Notes: generated from the sequence alone by a model not told the origin. 58,499 bases of DNA from Candidatus Wallbacteria bacterium (GCA_028687545.1 JAQTZZ010000026.1:1-58499); one strand, 5' to 3'; positions 1 to 8,359 are shown, counted from the first letter of the stretch. Program-made: numbers and translations.

Positions 1-471
1 GGAACAACCTATTCACACGACTTGGCCGGCCGCTACCGCGAGGGAGGGACCTGGAAAACCGCACTCGGCAATCCCAGGATCGACCTGGTCGGTTTCGGAT
101 ATTTCCACCCTTTGATGGCTTTTGTGGAATATCCTGACATCAGGCGTCAGCTCAGCCTGCACCGCAAAAAGATCGAATCAAAGTTCGGTTATCCTGGTTC
201 CAAAGGACTGTTCCCGCCTGAAAACGCATTTTCAGAACGGATGATCCCGGCCCTGGTAGACGAAGGCTTCCAGTGGGTGCTGGTGGACAGCATGCATCTG
301 GACCGCGCCAACAGCGGTTTTCCATACAGCGACAGGGAAAAGATGATTCCGCCTAACCAGTCGGATATCCGCAATGATTCACAGTTTTCATACGTCAATC
401 AGTCCTGCCAGCAGAACACTGAAAACGCTGCCTCAGTGCCCTTCTCCTTCCAGCCGCACTGGGTGCAGTAG
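1..471 (+). CDS. GH57-like glycoside hydrolase, 5'-truncated N-terminal fragment (frameshifted)
   Basis: The reading frame is open from base 1, so the true start lies left of the window. The fragment ends at a TAG at 469-471. The segment PPENAFSERMIPAL followed by DEGFQWVLVDS resembles the GH57 (alpha-amylase/branching-enzyme type) barrel strand that carries the catalytic glutamate, so a role in alpha-glucan hydrolysis or transfer is likely. The frame stops after HWVQ. Sense resumes in the frame one base earlier as VDPSTGRAV, as if a base were lost from a Tyr codon at about 470. Together with the next feature it makes one gene. The family call is by motif resemblance; the first part of the protein is unseen. 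Confidence 0.6.
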   Translation, partial: GTTYSHDLAGRYREGGTWKTALGNPRIDLVGFGYFHPLMAFVEYPDIRRQLSLHRKKIESKFGYPGSKGLFPPENAFSERMIPALVDEGFQWVLVDSMHLDRANSGFPYSDREKMIPPNQSDIRNDSQFSYVNQSCQQNTENAASVPFSFQPHWVQ

Positions 472-524
472 TCGATCCTTCCACTGGAAGGGCTGTCACG
501 CCTGAGGGCAAGCCGGCCAGGATC

Positions 525-2036
525 GTGGCAGTCCCCACATCACGCTCACTGGGTTATGACGACAGCTACGGCGACCGTTCGCCGATTCCGCGTCTTAAGG
601 AACTGGCAAACCAGAACGACGACAGCCACCCGATCCTGGTAGTGCTGGCGCACGACGGCGACAATGCCGGCTGCTCAGGGTCGCGTTATTACTTCGAGAC
701 CTTGAACTGGATCGGATCAGATCCGGACAATTATCAGCTGACCACGATTCAGGATTACCTTGACATGTATCCTCCGGGCAGTTCGGACCTGATCCATGTG
801 GAAGACGGGGCCTGGCCCGGTGCCGACATCGGAGACCCGGAATTCAAGAAATGGAACGGAGACCCTTATTACAACGGAACTGTGGATCCGGCAAAAGGGA
901 AAAGCTCGGACCGCAACAGCTGGGCAGCGGTCGTTGCCATGGAAAACAAGGTGCATACACACGCAGCCAGTGGTTTCCTCAGCTCTTCAGTGGAAAATGC
1001 CTGGAGATATCTGATGGAAGGCCAAACCTCCTGCTACTGGTACTGGGACGGCAAGGACGAATGGGACGACAAGCCCACCCTGGCCTGCAACCTCAGTTAT
1101 AATGCGCTGGGAGCTGCCAGCCCGTCAGGCGAATCGACTCCTCCCACCATCTTTCCGCCGCAACGCGAACCCTACAATCCAGGCGGAATGGAATGGGGAA
1201 CTGAAATGACCAGGGATTTCACTGTCTGGACTCTGGTCTATGACGTATCAGGATTGAAGTCTGTAAAGCTATTTTATCAGACAACCGGGGATACGATCGG
1301 GTCCGGCGATCTGGTTTACAATAACGGAAGCGAGTGGAATTCACTGGACATGACTCTCCAGGATCTCCCTCTTTGCGGAAAAGCGATTCCCAAAATCAGA
1401 GCAGGCTATTATCTCGCCAAAATCATGAATCTGAAGAATAAAATGGTCAATTATTATGTGGAAGCTGCGGATACATTAGGCAATACCGGCAGATCCGCTA
1501 TCTTCCATGTCTATGTGGGAAACATGGGAGATACTGTTTCAATCTGGGAACCGGAAAACCCCACCGCAACCGACAAGATCAGGATCTGGTCGGCAAAGCC
1601 TGGTGCTCTTCACTGGGGTGTCAATGGCTGGAAACTGCCTGATAAAAAATACTGGACTTCAGATACCACAGCCTGGACAGACGGCAAAGCGGTGGAAACA
1701 AAAATGACTGCCAGCGGCGGGAAATACCTCGCTGAAATCGGACCTTTCACTGACGGAGTGACAGAAGTTGATTTTGTCTTCCATTATGACGGGAACACAT
1801 GGGATAAAGATCATCTGATCTACATTGCCACGAAATCTTCCCGGATTGTTCCTCTGAAAACGAAACCTACTCTGTCCACAGCTGAGAACAGATTTGATGT
1901 TTTCAGGGCTCGAATTCTAAGATCCATTGATCCAGTGTCTGAACTGTCGGAAGTTCAAAAGAGCGGGAGCAGGGAAGAGAAGGAATTTGCCAGGGTTGTG
2001 CGAAGGGAACTGCTGGAGCTGAAGCGGAACAAGTAA
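525..2036 (+). CDS. GH57-like glycoside hydrolase, C-terminal fragment with starch-binding-like domain
   Basis: This continues the preceding fragment in a different frame, which is already open from about 465. The GTG at 525 is only the first in-frame start-like codon and is probably not a true start. HILVV-type sequence followed by AHDGDNAG fits the GH57 region with the catalytic aspartate. A Trp/Tyr-rich region follows, then an Ig-like stretch (about residues 225-330). Next is a domain with WGVNGW and paired aromatics (about 345-440) like CBM25/26 starch-binding modules, then a charged helical tail. An exported or surface amylase-type enzyme is inferred. A glycogen debranching enzyme and a CBM20-like protein occur 36 kb away, so alpha-glucan use fits the genome, but no operon link is visible. 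Confidence 0.6.
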   Translation: MAVPTSRSLGYDDSYGDRSPIPRLKELANQNDDSHPILVVLAHDGDNAGCSGSRYYFETLNWIGSDPDNYQLTTIQDYLDMYPPGSSDLIHVEDGAWPGADIGDPEFKKWNGDPYYNGTVDPAKGKSSDRNSWAAVVAMENKVHTHAASGFLSSSVENAWRYLMEGQTSCYWYWDGKDEWDDKPTLACNLSYNALGAASPSGESTPPTIFPPQREPYNPGGMEWGTEMTRDFTVWTLVYDVSGLKSVKLFYQTTGDTIGSGDLVYNNGSEWNSLDMTLQDLPLCGKAIPKIRAGYYLAKIMNLKNKMVNYYVEAADTLGNTGRSAIFHVYVGNMGDTVSIWEPENPTATDKIRIWSAKPGALHWGVNGWKLPDKKYWTSDTTAWTDGKAVETKMTASGGKYLAEIGPFTDGVTEVDFVFHYDGNTWDKDHLIYIATKSSRIVPLKTKPTLSTAENRFDVFRARILRSIDPVSELSEVQKSGSREEKEFARVVRRELLELKRNK

Positions 2037-2048
2037 CCCCTATCGAAA

Positions 2049-3113
2049 CTACACCCTGAAATCAGGCTTGGTTTTTAATGACAGAATAAATCCTGTGATC
2101 AGGTCTATCAGTTTTTCCACATCTCCCATGGCGATCATTTCCGATGGAGTATGCATGTAGCGGAGTGGAATTTCAAGCAGTGCAGTAGCAATCCCTCCGC
2201 AGTTATTCTGGATGTGATCCGAATCCGTACCTGTAGATCTTGTCCCGATATCAACCTGCAGCGGGATTTTTTTCAGCTTGGCGAATTGTTCGATCATTGA
2301 TGTCAAAAGCGGATGCAGGATCGGTCCTCTGCAGATGCATGGGCCCAAACCCAGGGTAACATCTCCGTCTTTCTGTTTAGATGACCCGGGATAGCTGGTA
2401 TCATGCGTGACATCAATCACCAGGCAGCAATCCGGATTGATGTTGAACGATGAAACCTGGGCTCCCCTGTGACCGACTTCTTCCTGGGTGGTTGCGACTC
2501 CGAAAACCTCGAAATTCAGTTTATTTTTTTCCTTGTGCAGTCTTTTCATCACTTCAATGATTACATAAAGTGCAATCCGGTCATCGAGTCCTCTGCCTGC
2601 GATCCGGTCTTTCTGAAGAAAATCAAGCGAAAATTCCACAATCCCGGTATCTCCAACTGCCAGCAGTTTTTCCGCTTCGCTCTTCTTCCTGCATCCGATG
2701 TCTATGAAAAGATCGTCCATTGATGCTGCCCGTTCGCGCTCCTTGGCATCCATGAGATGAATCGGTTTCTTGCCGATCACGCCATGGATTTGTTTTCCTG
2801 ATCCATTGATCATGGTTACACGAACGCCGATCAGGACACCAGGATCAATTGCTCCGACAGGGGAAAAATAAACAAATCCATCCTCATCAATGTATTTAAC
2901 CATCAAGCCTATCTCGTCGGAATGTGCTGCCAGCATGATTTTGCCGAGGCTGCGGCGGGGAGTGATGATCGCTGAGGTGTTGCCGATGCAGTCCCGTTCG
3001 ATCCTGATCCCTGGAAGTTCCTGGCTGAAAACCAAAGCAGCAGGGGATTCACAGCCCGAAGGACTCACCGCATCAATCAGTTTCCGGACCAGTCTGAAAT
3101 TATCTGCCTTCAT
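2049..3113 (-). CDS. M42 family metallo-aminopeptidase
   Basis: A 354-residue co-catalytic zinc aminopeptidase of the M42 (FrvX/TET/glutamyl aminopeptidase) family. Members release N-terminal residues from peptides in the cytoplasm and often form dodecamers. All expected metal and catalytic residues are visible: His64 in AAHSDEIG, Asp177 in GRGLDDR, the Glu211-Glu212 pair in TTQEEVGHRGA, Asp234 in VIDVTHD and His321 in YMHTPSE. I start at the ATG at 3111-3113 because GGAG lies 6 nt upstream (complement of 3120-3123). An upstream in-frame TTG overlaps that ribosome binding site and is unlikely to be used. The gene is monocistronic and divergent from the reductase pair. Confidence 0.93.
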   Translation of the reverse strand: MKADNFRLVRKLIDAVSPSGCESPAALVFSQELPGIRIERDCIGNTSAIITPRRSLGKIMLAAHSDEIGLMVKYIDEDGFVYFSPVGAIDPGVLIGVRVTMINGSGKQIHGVIGKKPIHLMDAKERERAASMDDLFIDIGCRKKSEAEKLLAVGDTGIVEFSLDFLQKDRIAGRGLDDRIALYVIIEVMKRLHKEKNKLNFEVFGVATTQEEVGHRGAQVSSFNINPDCCLVIDVTHDTSYPGSSKQKDGDVTLGLGPCICRGPILHPLLTSMIEQFAKLKKIPLQVDIGTRSTGTDSDHIQNNCGGIATALLEIPLRYMHTPSEMIAMGDVEKLIDLITGFILSLKTKPDFRV

Positions 3114-3146
3114 ATCTATCTCCAACGATTAGTGATAACATTATTT

Positions 3147-3170
3147 GGCACTTGTCTTAAGATTAGTGCC
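3147..3170. repeat. Short inverted repeat GGCACT...AGTGCC
   Basis: Perfect 6-bp arms (3147-3152 and 3165-3170) around a near-palindromic CTTAAG core. It lies in the divergent intergenic region between the M42 gene and the reductase operon. It could be an operator for a dimeric regulator or a small hairpin; the sequence does not decide. Confidence 0.4.
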
Positions 3171-3173
3171 CAT

Positions 3174-3237
3174 ATGAGCCTCTAACAAAATTCCTACCCA
3201 AGATACAGCGCAAAAAAGAATTTTGCAAGAGGCTCAT
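3174..3237. repeat. Imperfect inverted repeat with 20-bp arms
   Basis: Arms at 3174-3193 and 3218-3237 match at 18 of 20 positions and are separated by 24 bp. Each arm starts ATGAGCCTCT and ends AAAATTC. The structure sits about 38 bp upstream of the azoreductase-like gene. It may be a cruciform or RNA hairpin, or a tiny MITE remnant. Another copy elsewhere in the genome would support the MITE reading. Confidence 0.5.
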
Positions 3238-3274
3238 TATATCCGGATTGAAGCAAAAAAGAAAAGGAGGCAGA

Positions 3275-3904
3275 ATGAAAAGGCTCCTGCACATACTGGC
3301 CACACCCAGAGGAGAGGATTCAAGGACTTTGAAGGTTTCCAGGACTTTCCTGGAAGCATGCCGGAAAAAACATAACGAATTGATAATCGATGAAATCAAT
3401 GTCTCGACAGAGGCACTTCCGGATCTGACCTATCGGACGATTCAAGGCAAGTACGCCCTGCTTTCAGGAAAGGACCTGGACCAGGGGCAGATGCAAAACT
3501 GGACTAAGGTGATAGACCTGATCGAGCGTTTTAAATCCGCAGACTGCTATCTGGTCAGCACACCCATGTGGAATTTTGGATTGCCATATACTTTAAAGCA
3601 TTTTATTGACGTGATTCTGCAGCCAAGATATACATTCAGATATACGGAAAAGGGTCCTGAAGGACTGGTGACAGGGAAAAAGATGCTGATCGTGACCAGC
3701 AGAGGCGGAGACTATGGACCTGAGAGCCCTCTGCACTCCATGGACATGCTTGAACCTTACCTGTGTCAGGCTTTCAATTTTATCGGCATCACTGACATCA
3801 CTTTCATCAATGCCCAGCCCATGGATGCGCTTGGACCTGAAGTGCAGAAAGAGAAGATCCAGCAGGCCCAGGAACTGGCAAGGAAACTGGCTGAGAAATT
3901 TTAA
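3275..3904 (+). CDS. FMN-dependent NADH-azoreductase / NAD(P)H:quinone oxidoreductase family
   Basis: A 209-residue flavodoxin-fold enzyme of the AzoR/quinone reductase family. It is expected to bind FMN and pass two electrons from NAD(P)H to quinones or azo compounds in the cytoplasm. The N-terminal ATPRGEDSRT phosphate-binding loop, the STPMWNFGLPYTLKHFID block and the TSRGGDYG loop are the family's FMN-contacting segments. The start is set by AGGAGG 4 nt before the ATG at 3275; an upstream in-frame TTG would put this RBS inside the gene. It is followed after 10 nt by a second flavoprotein, so the two form an operon. The true substrate is unknown. Confidence 0.88.
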   Translation: MKRLLHILATPRGEDSRTLKVSRTFLEACRKKHNELIIDEINVSTEALPDLTYRTIQGKYALLSGKDLDQGQMQNWTKVIDLIERFKSADCYLVSTPMWNFGLPYTLKHFIDVILQPRYTFRYTEKGPEGLVTGKKMLIVTSRGGDYGPESPLHSMDMLEPYLCQAFNFIGITDITFINAQPMDALGPEVQKEKIQQAQELARKLAEKF

Positions 3905-3914
3905 GGGAGAAACC

Positions 3915-4490
3915 ATGAAAGTCATCGCCTTTAACGGAAGTGCACGAAAAAACGGAAATACCACCCTGCTGATCAGGCGCGTATTCATAGAACTGGAAAA
4001 AGAAGGGATCAGTACTGAACTGATCGAACTGTCAGGCGAGCTTATCCACCCCTGCCGGGCCTGCAGCATGTGCGGGAAAAACAAGAACGGAAAATGTGTG
4101 AATACAGATGACGGGATCAACAAGTATATCGGTATGATGCGCGAAGCAGACGGAATCATACTGGGCAGCCCGGTTTATTTCTCGGACGTCACATCCACCA
4201 TGAAAGCTTTCATCGATCGCACAGGCTATGTTTCCCGCTCCAATGGCGGGTTGTACACCAGAAAGATTGGAGCAGCTGTTACAGCGGTGAGGCGGGCCGG
4301 GGCCACCCATGCCTTTTCAAGCCTGAACTTCTTCTTCTTCATCAATGAAATGATCGTGCCTGGTTCGTCTTACTGGAATCTCGGCATCGGCCGGGCGATA
4401 GGCGAAGTCGAAAAAGACGAGGAAGGCATGAAGACAATGGAAAACCTAGGCCTGAACATGGCCTGGCTTTTGAAAAAAATCCATGTCTGA
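3915..4490 (+). CDS. NADPH-dependent FMN reductase / iron-sulfur flavoprotein family
   Basis: A 191-residue flavodoxin-like protein. The FNGSARKNGNT loop binds FMN phosphate. Cys47, Cys50, Cys53 and Cys61 (HPCRACSMCG then KCV) match the compact cysteine motif of iron-sulfur flavoproteins (Isf), which hold a 4Fe-4S cluster beside FMN. Electron transfer or a response to oxidative stress in an anaerobe is the usual role. The start is the ATG at 3915 with GGGAG just upstream; the longer open frame to the left only overlaps azoR. It is co-transcribed with the preceding reductase (10-nt gap). Confidence 0.88.
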   Translation: MKVIAFNGSARKNGNTTLLIRRVFIELEKEGISTELIELSGELIHPCRACSMCGKNKNGKCVNTDDGINKYIGMMREADGIILGSPVYFSDVTSTMKAFIDRTGYVSRSNGGLYTRKIGAAVTAVRRAGATHAFSSLNFFFFINEMIVPGSSYWNLGIGRAIGEVEKDEEGMKTMENLGLNMAWLLKKIHV

Positions 4491-4525
4491 AAAAAGTTAA
4501 ACTCGGCAGCCGGTCTATCGCAAAT

Positions 4526-4555
4526 TTGCCTGATTGACTGTTTATCGGTTATAAT
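4526..4555 (+). promoter_or_regulatory. Predicted sigma70-type promoter
   Basis: A perfect -10 TATAAT (4550-4555) with a weak -35 TTGCCT (4526-4531) and an 18-bp spacer, upstream of the transglutaminase-like gene. Confidence 0.5.
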
Positions 4556-4575
4556 TTACTTTACAGATAGGGGTT

Positions 4576-4591
4576 GCGGGTTGGGACCCGC
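4576..4591 (+). other. Leader hairpin GCGGGT-TGGG-ACCCGC
   Basis: A perfect 6-bp GC-rich stem with a 4-nt loop in the predicted leader, between the promoter and the start of the transglutaminase-like gene. There is no U-tract after it, so it is not a terminator. Its function is unknown. Confidence 0.35.
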
Positions 4592-4662
4592 TCAGGTCAG
4601 GTCGGGAATTACTTGGATTGTTTTCAGATTGCACTGAAAAAGTTTTCTCTTTGGAGACTGAA

Positions 4663-5295
4663 TTGGCAGCTCAAAACCCATGGTCTGAACGTGAAACATC
4701 TGTGCTGAGCAAATTAGATAATCCATGGGATGTCCAGGTGTTCCTGAACAGCCTGCCCTACAATCCGAAGCCAGAGTGCAAATCCCCGCGCAGAGTGATG
4801 GAAGAGAAATGCGCTCATTGTTTTGAAGGCGCATTGTTTGCGGCTGCCGCATTGCGATATCTCGGGCAGGTTCCGAAAGTCGTAGACCTTTCAGCCTTCA
4901 ATGATGATGATCATGTGATCGCCATTTACCGCAGGGGTAAATTTTACGGTTCAGTTGCCAAATCAAATACCACTGTGCTGCGTTTCAGGGAACCTGTTTA
5001 CAGGAGCCTGCGTGAACTGGTAATGTCTTACTTTGATTTCTACTTCAATACAGTGGGTAAGAAAACCCTGCGGAAGTACTCCAGGCCTCTTGATCTGAGA
5101 ATCTTTGACAGTCGAAACTGGATGACTACAGATGAAGACCTTGAATTCATCGGTGATTACTTTCCGAATCAGAAATATTACTCAGTGCTGACAGAGCAGA
5201 TGATCAAAGAGCTCTACCCGATCGATCCGGATGTCTTGAAGGCAGGTTTCATGGGAGCTCTGGAAGAAGGGCTGTTCAAAGCCAAGGACCTTTAA
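4663..5295 (+). CDS. Transglutaminase-like cysteine protein (uncharacterised family)
   Basis: A soluble protein of about 210 residues. It has a Cys-x2-Cys block (EKCAHCFEGALFAAA, Cys50 and Cys53), a later His84 in NDDDHVIAIY, and then GSVAKSN. This Cys-His-Asn/Asp order is that of the transglutaminase/papain-like superfamily, probably as a hydrolase or amidase, but the substrate is unknown. I chose the TTG at 4663 because GGAG lies 6 nt upstream. An upstream in-frame TTG at 4618 would add 15 residues and has no clear RBS. No signal peptide is visible. The gene stands alone, convergent with the ATP-grasp gene. The superfamily call is moderate and the specific function unknown. Confidence 0.75.
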   Translation: MAAQNPWSERETSVLSKLDNPWDVQVFLNSLPYNPKPECKSPRRVMEEKCAHCFEGALFAAAALRYLGQVPKVVDLSAFNDDDHVIAIYRRGKFYGSVAKSNTTVLRFREPVYRSLRELVMSYFDFYFNTVGKKTLRKYSRPLDLRIFDSRNWMTTDEDLEFIGDYFPNQKYYSVLTEQMIKELYPIDPDVLKAGFMGALEEGLFKAKDL

Positions 5296-5312
5296 ACGAA
5301 GTGAAGCATAAT

Positions 5313-6875
5313 CTAAAGACAGCTTGCTGCCGGCTTATTTTTCTGAAGGTATTCAGAAGCTGAGAGCTCGAAAATAATCTCGTCCGTCTTTTTTCCATCT
5401 ATGATTTCAGATCCCTTGTTGACCTTTGTTCTTTTGAATCCGAGCCGTTCACAGACCTTCATGGAAGGGAGATTGCCTTCGATGATTCCAGCTTCCACTG
5501 AATTCAGGCCGAGCTTTTCGAAGGCGATCTGAAGCAGCAGTTCCACCATTTCTGTGCCATAACCCCTGCCGTAAAATGCGGGTTCACCGATCAGATAGGA
5601 AATTTCCGCGGTTCTCTTCCTAAGATCGATGCCATATATCTGGCCGTATCCGATTTTCAACCCTGTCTGCAGATCAGTGTAAAGAACATCCAGGTCTTTT
5701 TGGTTCAGGATGAAATAATATTTATAGATGTTGCCGGGATTCCATTCCTTGTCCGGGGATTCCATATACTTTGATACCTGAGGATTGTTGAACCAGTGGA
5801 TCAGGTCCTGGGTGTCTGCTTGAATCACTCTCCGGACCGACAGGCGTTTAGATGCGCAATCAATCAGTGGTCTGGAGATTTTCCGGAAATGCGGATAACG
5901 CTTGAGTGTTTCCAAAATAATTCCTGCAATCAGCTTTGGGTAATCCATGCCTGCTGCCTTGCCGCTGCGCTCAAAACCTGCTCCCACATCCAGATCAGGA
6001 TTCGGGTTGACCTCAAGCACGTAAGGAGTGTTCCCGGACAGCCGCAGGTCTACGCGGGCGTAATCCCTGCATCCTGTCAATCTGTATGCCAGGACTGAGA
6101 CAGCACGGACTTCTTCAGCCACATCGTTAGGCAGGTCTGGAAAGCATCTGCCTGTAGTGTTTTTATAGACATGGGAATCCTGGCACCATTTAGCTTCATA
6201 GGTCAGAATTCTGGGATGATCATCCGGCAAGGTGAAAACAATTTCTGAAATTGGAAGCACCTGGAGGTCTCTACCGTTCCCCAGGATGGCTACATTAAGT
6301 TCGCGTCCTTCGATGTATTCCTCAACCAGAGCGTCCTGCATGTAATTTTCAAGAATAAAATCCACCTGGCGCTTAAGTTCTGACGTGTTTCTGACTACCG
6401 AGTCCCTGTTGATGCCGACACTGGCATCCTCATGCATCGGTTTGACGATCAGGGGAAATTTAAGTTTACTGCTTTTACGCTGGGTTGAGCTTTTGAAGAG
6501 CTGGAAAGCCGGCGTTTTGATCCCATGCTCTGACAGAATTTTTTTAGTGCGGATCTTATCGACGCAGAGGCTGAGCGCGTCCGCTCCCGCACCAGTGTAT
6601 ACAATTCCATTGTGATCGAGTGCGGCTGCGACCTCTGCTTCCCTTGTAATGTCGGATCCGATCCCTTCGCAGAGGTTGAAAATCAGGTCAAAGCATTCTG
6701 GAGTCAGACGTGCCAGGATTTCATCATCAACCAGAACTGGCAGGATTTCGTTGTTGATTGCGAGTGCGCCCCTTATGTGCTCAACGGTTTTCAGAACATC
6801 ATTGTCGGAAATTTTGTCATAGTCGAAACCACGGCTGACACTGTCCACATGATTATAGAGAATTCCGATCTTCAT
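5313..6875 (-). CDS. D-Ala-D-Ala ligase-like ATP-grasp enzyme fused to a GNAT acetyltransferase
   Basis: 520 residues in two domains. Residues 1-330 are an ATP-grasp ligase of the D-alanine-D-alanine ligase family. Signs are the NLCEGIGSD loop near 67-75, VEEYIEGRELNVAILG at 184-199, DYARVDLRL at 271-279 and the metal-binding EVNPNPDL at 288-295. From about 346 to 508 there is a RimJ/RimL-type GNAT domain with the acetyl-CoA loop YGRGYGTEM at 435-443. The ligase half should join an amino or carboxylate substrate using ATP, and the GNAT half should acetylate an amine. This suggests both steps act on one small peptide or modified amino acid, which is inference. No mur genes are adjacent, so a cell-wall role is not assured. 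The RBS is weak. Confidence 0.88.
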   Translation of the reverse strand: MKIGILYNHVDSVSRGFDYDKISDNDVLKTVEHIRGALAINNEILPVLVDDEILARLTPECFDLIFNLCEGIGSDITREAEVAAALDHNGIVYTGAGADALSLCVDKIRTKKILSEHGIKTPAFQLFKSSTQRKSSKLKFPLIVKPMHEDASVGINRDSVVRNTSELKRQVDFILENYMQDALVEEYIEGRELNVAILGNGRDLQVLPISEIVFTLPDDHPRILTYEAKWCQDSHVYKNTTGRCFPDLPNDVAEEVRAVSVLAYRLTGCRDYARVDLRLSGNTPYVLEVNPNPDLDVGAGFERSGKAAGMDYPKLIAGIILETLKRYPHFRKISRPLIDCASKRLSVRRVIQADTQDLIHWFNNPQVSKYMESPDKEWNPGNIYKYYFILNQKDLDVLYTDLQTGLKIGYGQIYGIDLRKRTAEISYLIGEPAFYGRGYGTEMVELLLQIAFEKLGLNSVEAGIIEGNLPSMKVCERLGFKRTKVNKGSEIIDGKKTDEIIFELSASEYLQKNKPAASCL

Positions 6876-6884
6876 AGTTTTAAT

Positions 6885-6912
6885 ATTTTAATCGAATCTG
6901 CCCAGAAATCAA
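6885..6912 (-). promoter_or_regulatory. Predicted promoter of the ATP-grasp/GNAT gene
   Basis: On the minus strand there is a -35 TTGATT (complement of 6907-6912), a 16-bp spacer and a -10 TAAAAT (complement of 6885-6890). The implied transcription start is only a few bases before the ATG, so the mRNA would be nearly leaderless. That fits the lack of a Shine-Dalgarno sequence. Confidence 0.4.
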
Positions 6913-6954
6913 GATCCATGCTATATGAATTGTGGGAGATCTTAGGAGGTTTCG

Positions 6955-8223
6955 ATGAACAGAATAATTCTAGCCATAATTTTTACATCTGTATTCGCAT
7001 TCTGCACTGAAGAAGTCAACTATCGTGGAGGAGCCGGCCATGACGGAATTTTCGGAACTGTCAGGGAAGTCCCTGCCAACTTCGAATATAAGAAAACTTA
7101 TACCTACCAGCTATGGACACGCGATTTTCTACCCATGTCATCAACCCCGTTTGTTTACGGGTACAGAATTTTCTTCGGATACGGCAAAGGTATTCTTGCA
7201 TTCGACATGCGCGATTTCCACTTCGAGAAGTTCGCTCTTGAATTCAAGGGACCGTTCGTAGCTTCGCCGATCGTATACAAAGGGATTCTTTTCATCGGAT
7301 CAAGGAAAAAAAATCTTTTCTATGCCCTGGACATCTCAGGTAACAGCATAAAAAAACTCTGGCAGTCTGAACTTTCCGGACCGGTCGTATCCGCAGCCTG
7401 TGGAGCTGATGACAGAGTTCTGGTCACTACGGTTTACGGCGAACTTTTCTGCCTGAATCTCAAAGGCGAGATCATGTGGAAGCGCAGATACCTGCCGAAA
7501 AACGTGGAGCATTCGCCGAAACTGACTTACTGCACTCCAGTGGTCAGAGACGGAATCATCTATCTCAACAACGGACGCGGGATTACCGGCTGGAAAGTGG
7601 CTGACGGCAGCGTAAACTGCAATCTGCGGATCCAGGACCTGCCTGAAGCGGAATTTTACTCGACACCCTGCCTCTCGGGAAAATATCTTTTTTTTACCCA
7701 GCAGACTGCAGTTTACCGGATAGACCTGGAGCAGAAGACTGTGGTCAAGTACGAGACAGGATTTGAAGGCAGGGGTTCGCCTGCCTGCGATGACCGGAAC
7801 GTATACGTGACAATGGGTCAGAATCATTTCTGCATAGACCAGGAAACCATGGAAAGCCTCTGGATTTATGAGCGGGGATATTACAAAGGCCGCAGTACTC
7901 CACTGATATTGAAAGATTCAGTAGTTTTCACCGACGCACACAACTGCATCTACCTGATCGACAAGAAAACCGGCAAGTGTCTCTCGGAAGATCCGATGAG
8001 GAGATTTGGAGAACCAGTGGAACAGCAGGGCGGTCCCATCTATTACGATAACAAGATTTTCTGGGGTCCCTGGAATGATTGCAGCATGAGGATTTACTGG
8101 AAAGGAATTGCTTATAAAGGCTGGCATTTCTGGAAAGATTCTGATCCAGGGATTGAATTTGATGATGGAAAAGACTGGAAAACGAACATACTCAGGGATG
8201 ATCCGGATTTTTACGAAGACTGA
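6955..8223 (+). CDS. Exported PQQ-like beta-propeller repeat protein
   Basis: 422 residues. A Sec signal peptide (about 1-18, MNRIILAIIFTSVFAFC) is followed by repeated four-strand motifs typical of PQQ/WD-like propellers. Examples are SPIVYKGILFIGSRKKN, TPVVRDGIIYLNNGRG, TPCLSGKYLFF, SPACDDRNVYVTMG and TPLILKDSVVFTDA. Such proteins are periplasmic or surface scaffolds or sensors (BamB-like architecture), or quinoprotein-like enzymes. I see no clear PQQ cofactor-binding residues, so a non-enzymatic role is more likely. The start is fixed by AGGAGG 5 nt before the ATG. An intrinsic terminator follows directly, so it is monocistronic. Confidence 0.8.
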   Translation: MNRIILAIIFTSVFAFCTEEVNYRGGAGHDGIFGTVREVPANFEYKKTYTYQLWTRDFLPMSSTPFVYGYRIFFGYGKGILAFDMRDFHFEKFALEFKGPFVASPIVYKGILFIGSRKKNLFYALDISGNSIKKLWQSELSGPVVSAACGADDRVLVTTVYGELFCLNLKGEIMWKRRYLPKNVEHSPKLTYCTPVVRDGIIYLNNGRGITGWKVADGSVNCNLRIQDLPEAEFYSTPCLSGKYLFFTQQTAVYRIDLEQKTVVKYETGFEGRGSPACDDRNVYVTMGQNHFCIDQETMESLWIYERGYYKGRSTPLILKDSVVFTDAHNCIYLIDKKTGKCLSEDPMRRFGEPVEQQGGPIYYDNKIFWGPWNDCSMRIYWKGIAYKGWHFWKDSDPGIEFDDGKDWKTNILRDDPDFYED

Positions 8224-8228
8224 AAAAG

Positions 8229-8253
8229 AAAAGAGCCCGAAAAGGGCTCTTTT
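8229..8253 (+). terminator. Intrinsic terminator of the PQQ-like gene
   Basis: A perfect 10-bp stem (8229-8238 with 8244-8253: AAAAGAGCCC / GGGCTCTTTT) with a 5-nt GAAAA loop and a T-run, 6 bp after the stop codon. The flanking A and T runs could let it work in both directions. Confidence 0.85.
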
Positions 8254-8280
8254 AAATTCATTTAGGGCTGGTTACATTTT

Positions 8281-8359
8281 AAACCCCGCTACGTCCTAAA
8301 GGACTTCGGGGGTTAAGAAGCTGTAAAATCTTCGCGGGAGCTCAGGTTTAACAGCTTCT
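8281..8359 (-). terminator. Two adjacent hairpins downstream of the four-repeat protein gene
   Basis: The arm ACAGCTTCT (8351-8359), which overlaps the stop codon of the minus-strand gene, pairs perfectly with AGAAGCTGT (8315-8323) across a long loop. Next to it is a nested hairpin (AACCCCG 8281-8287 with CGGGGGTT 8306-8313, inner GTCC/GGAC). Together they probably form the 3' end of the minus-strand transcript. No strong U-tract follows, so the terminator call is tentative. Confidence 0.45.
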
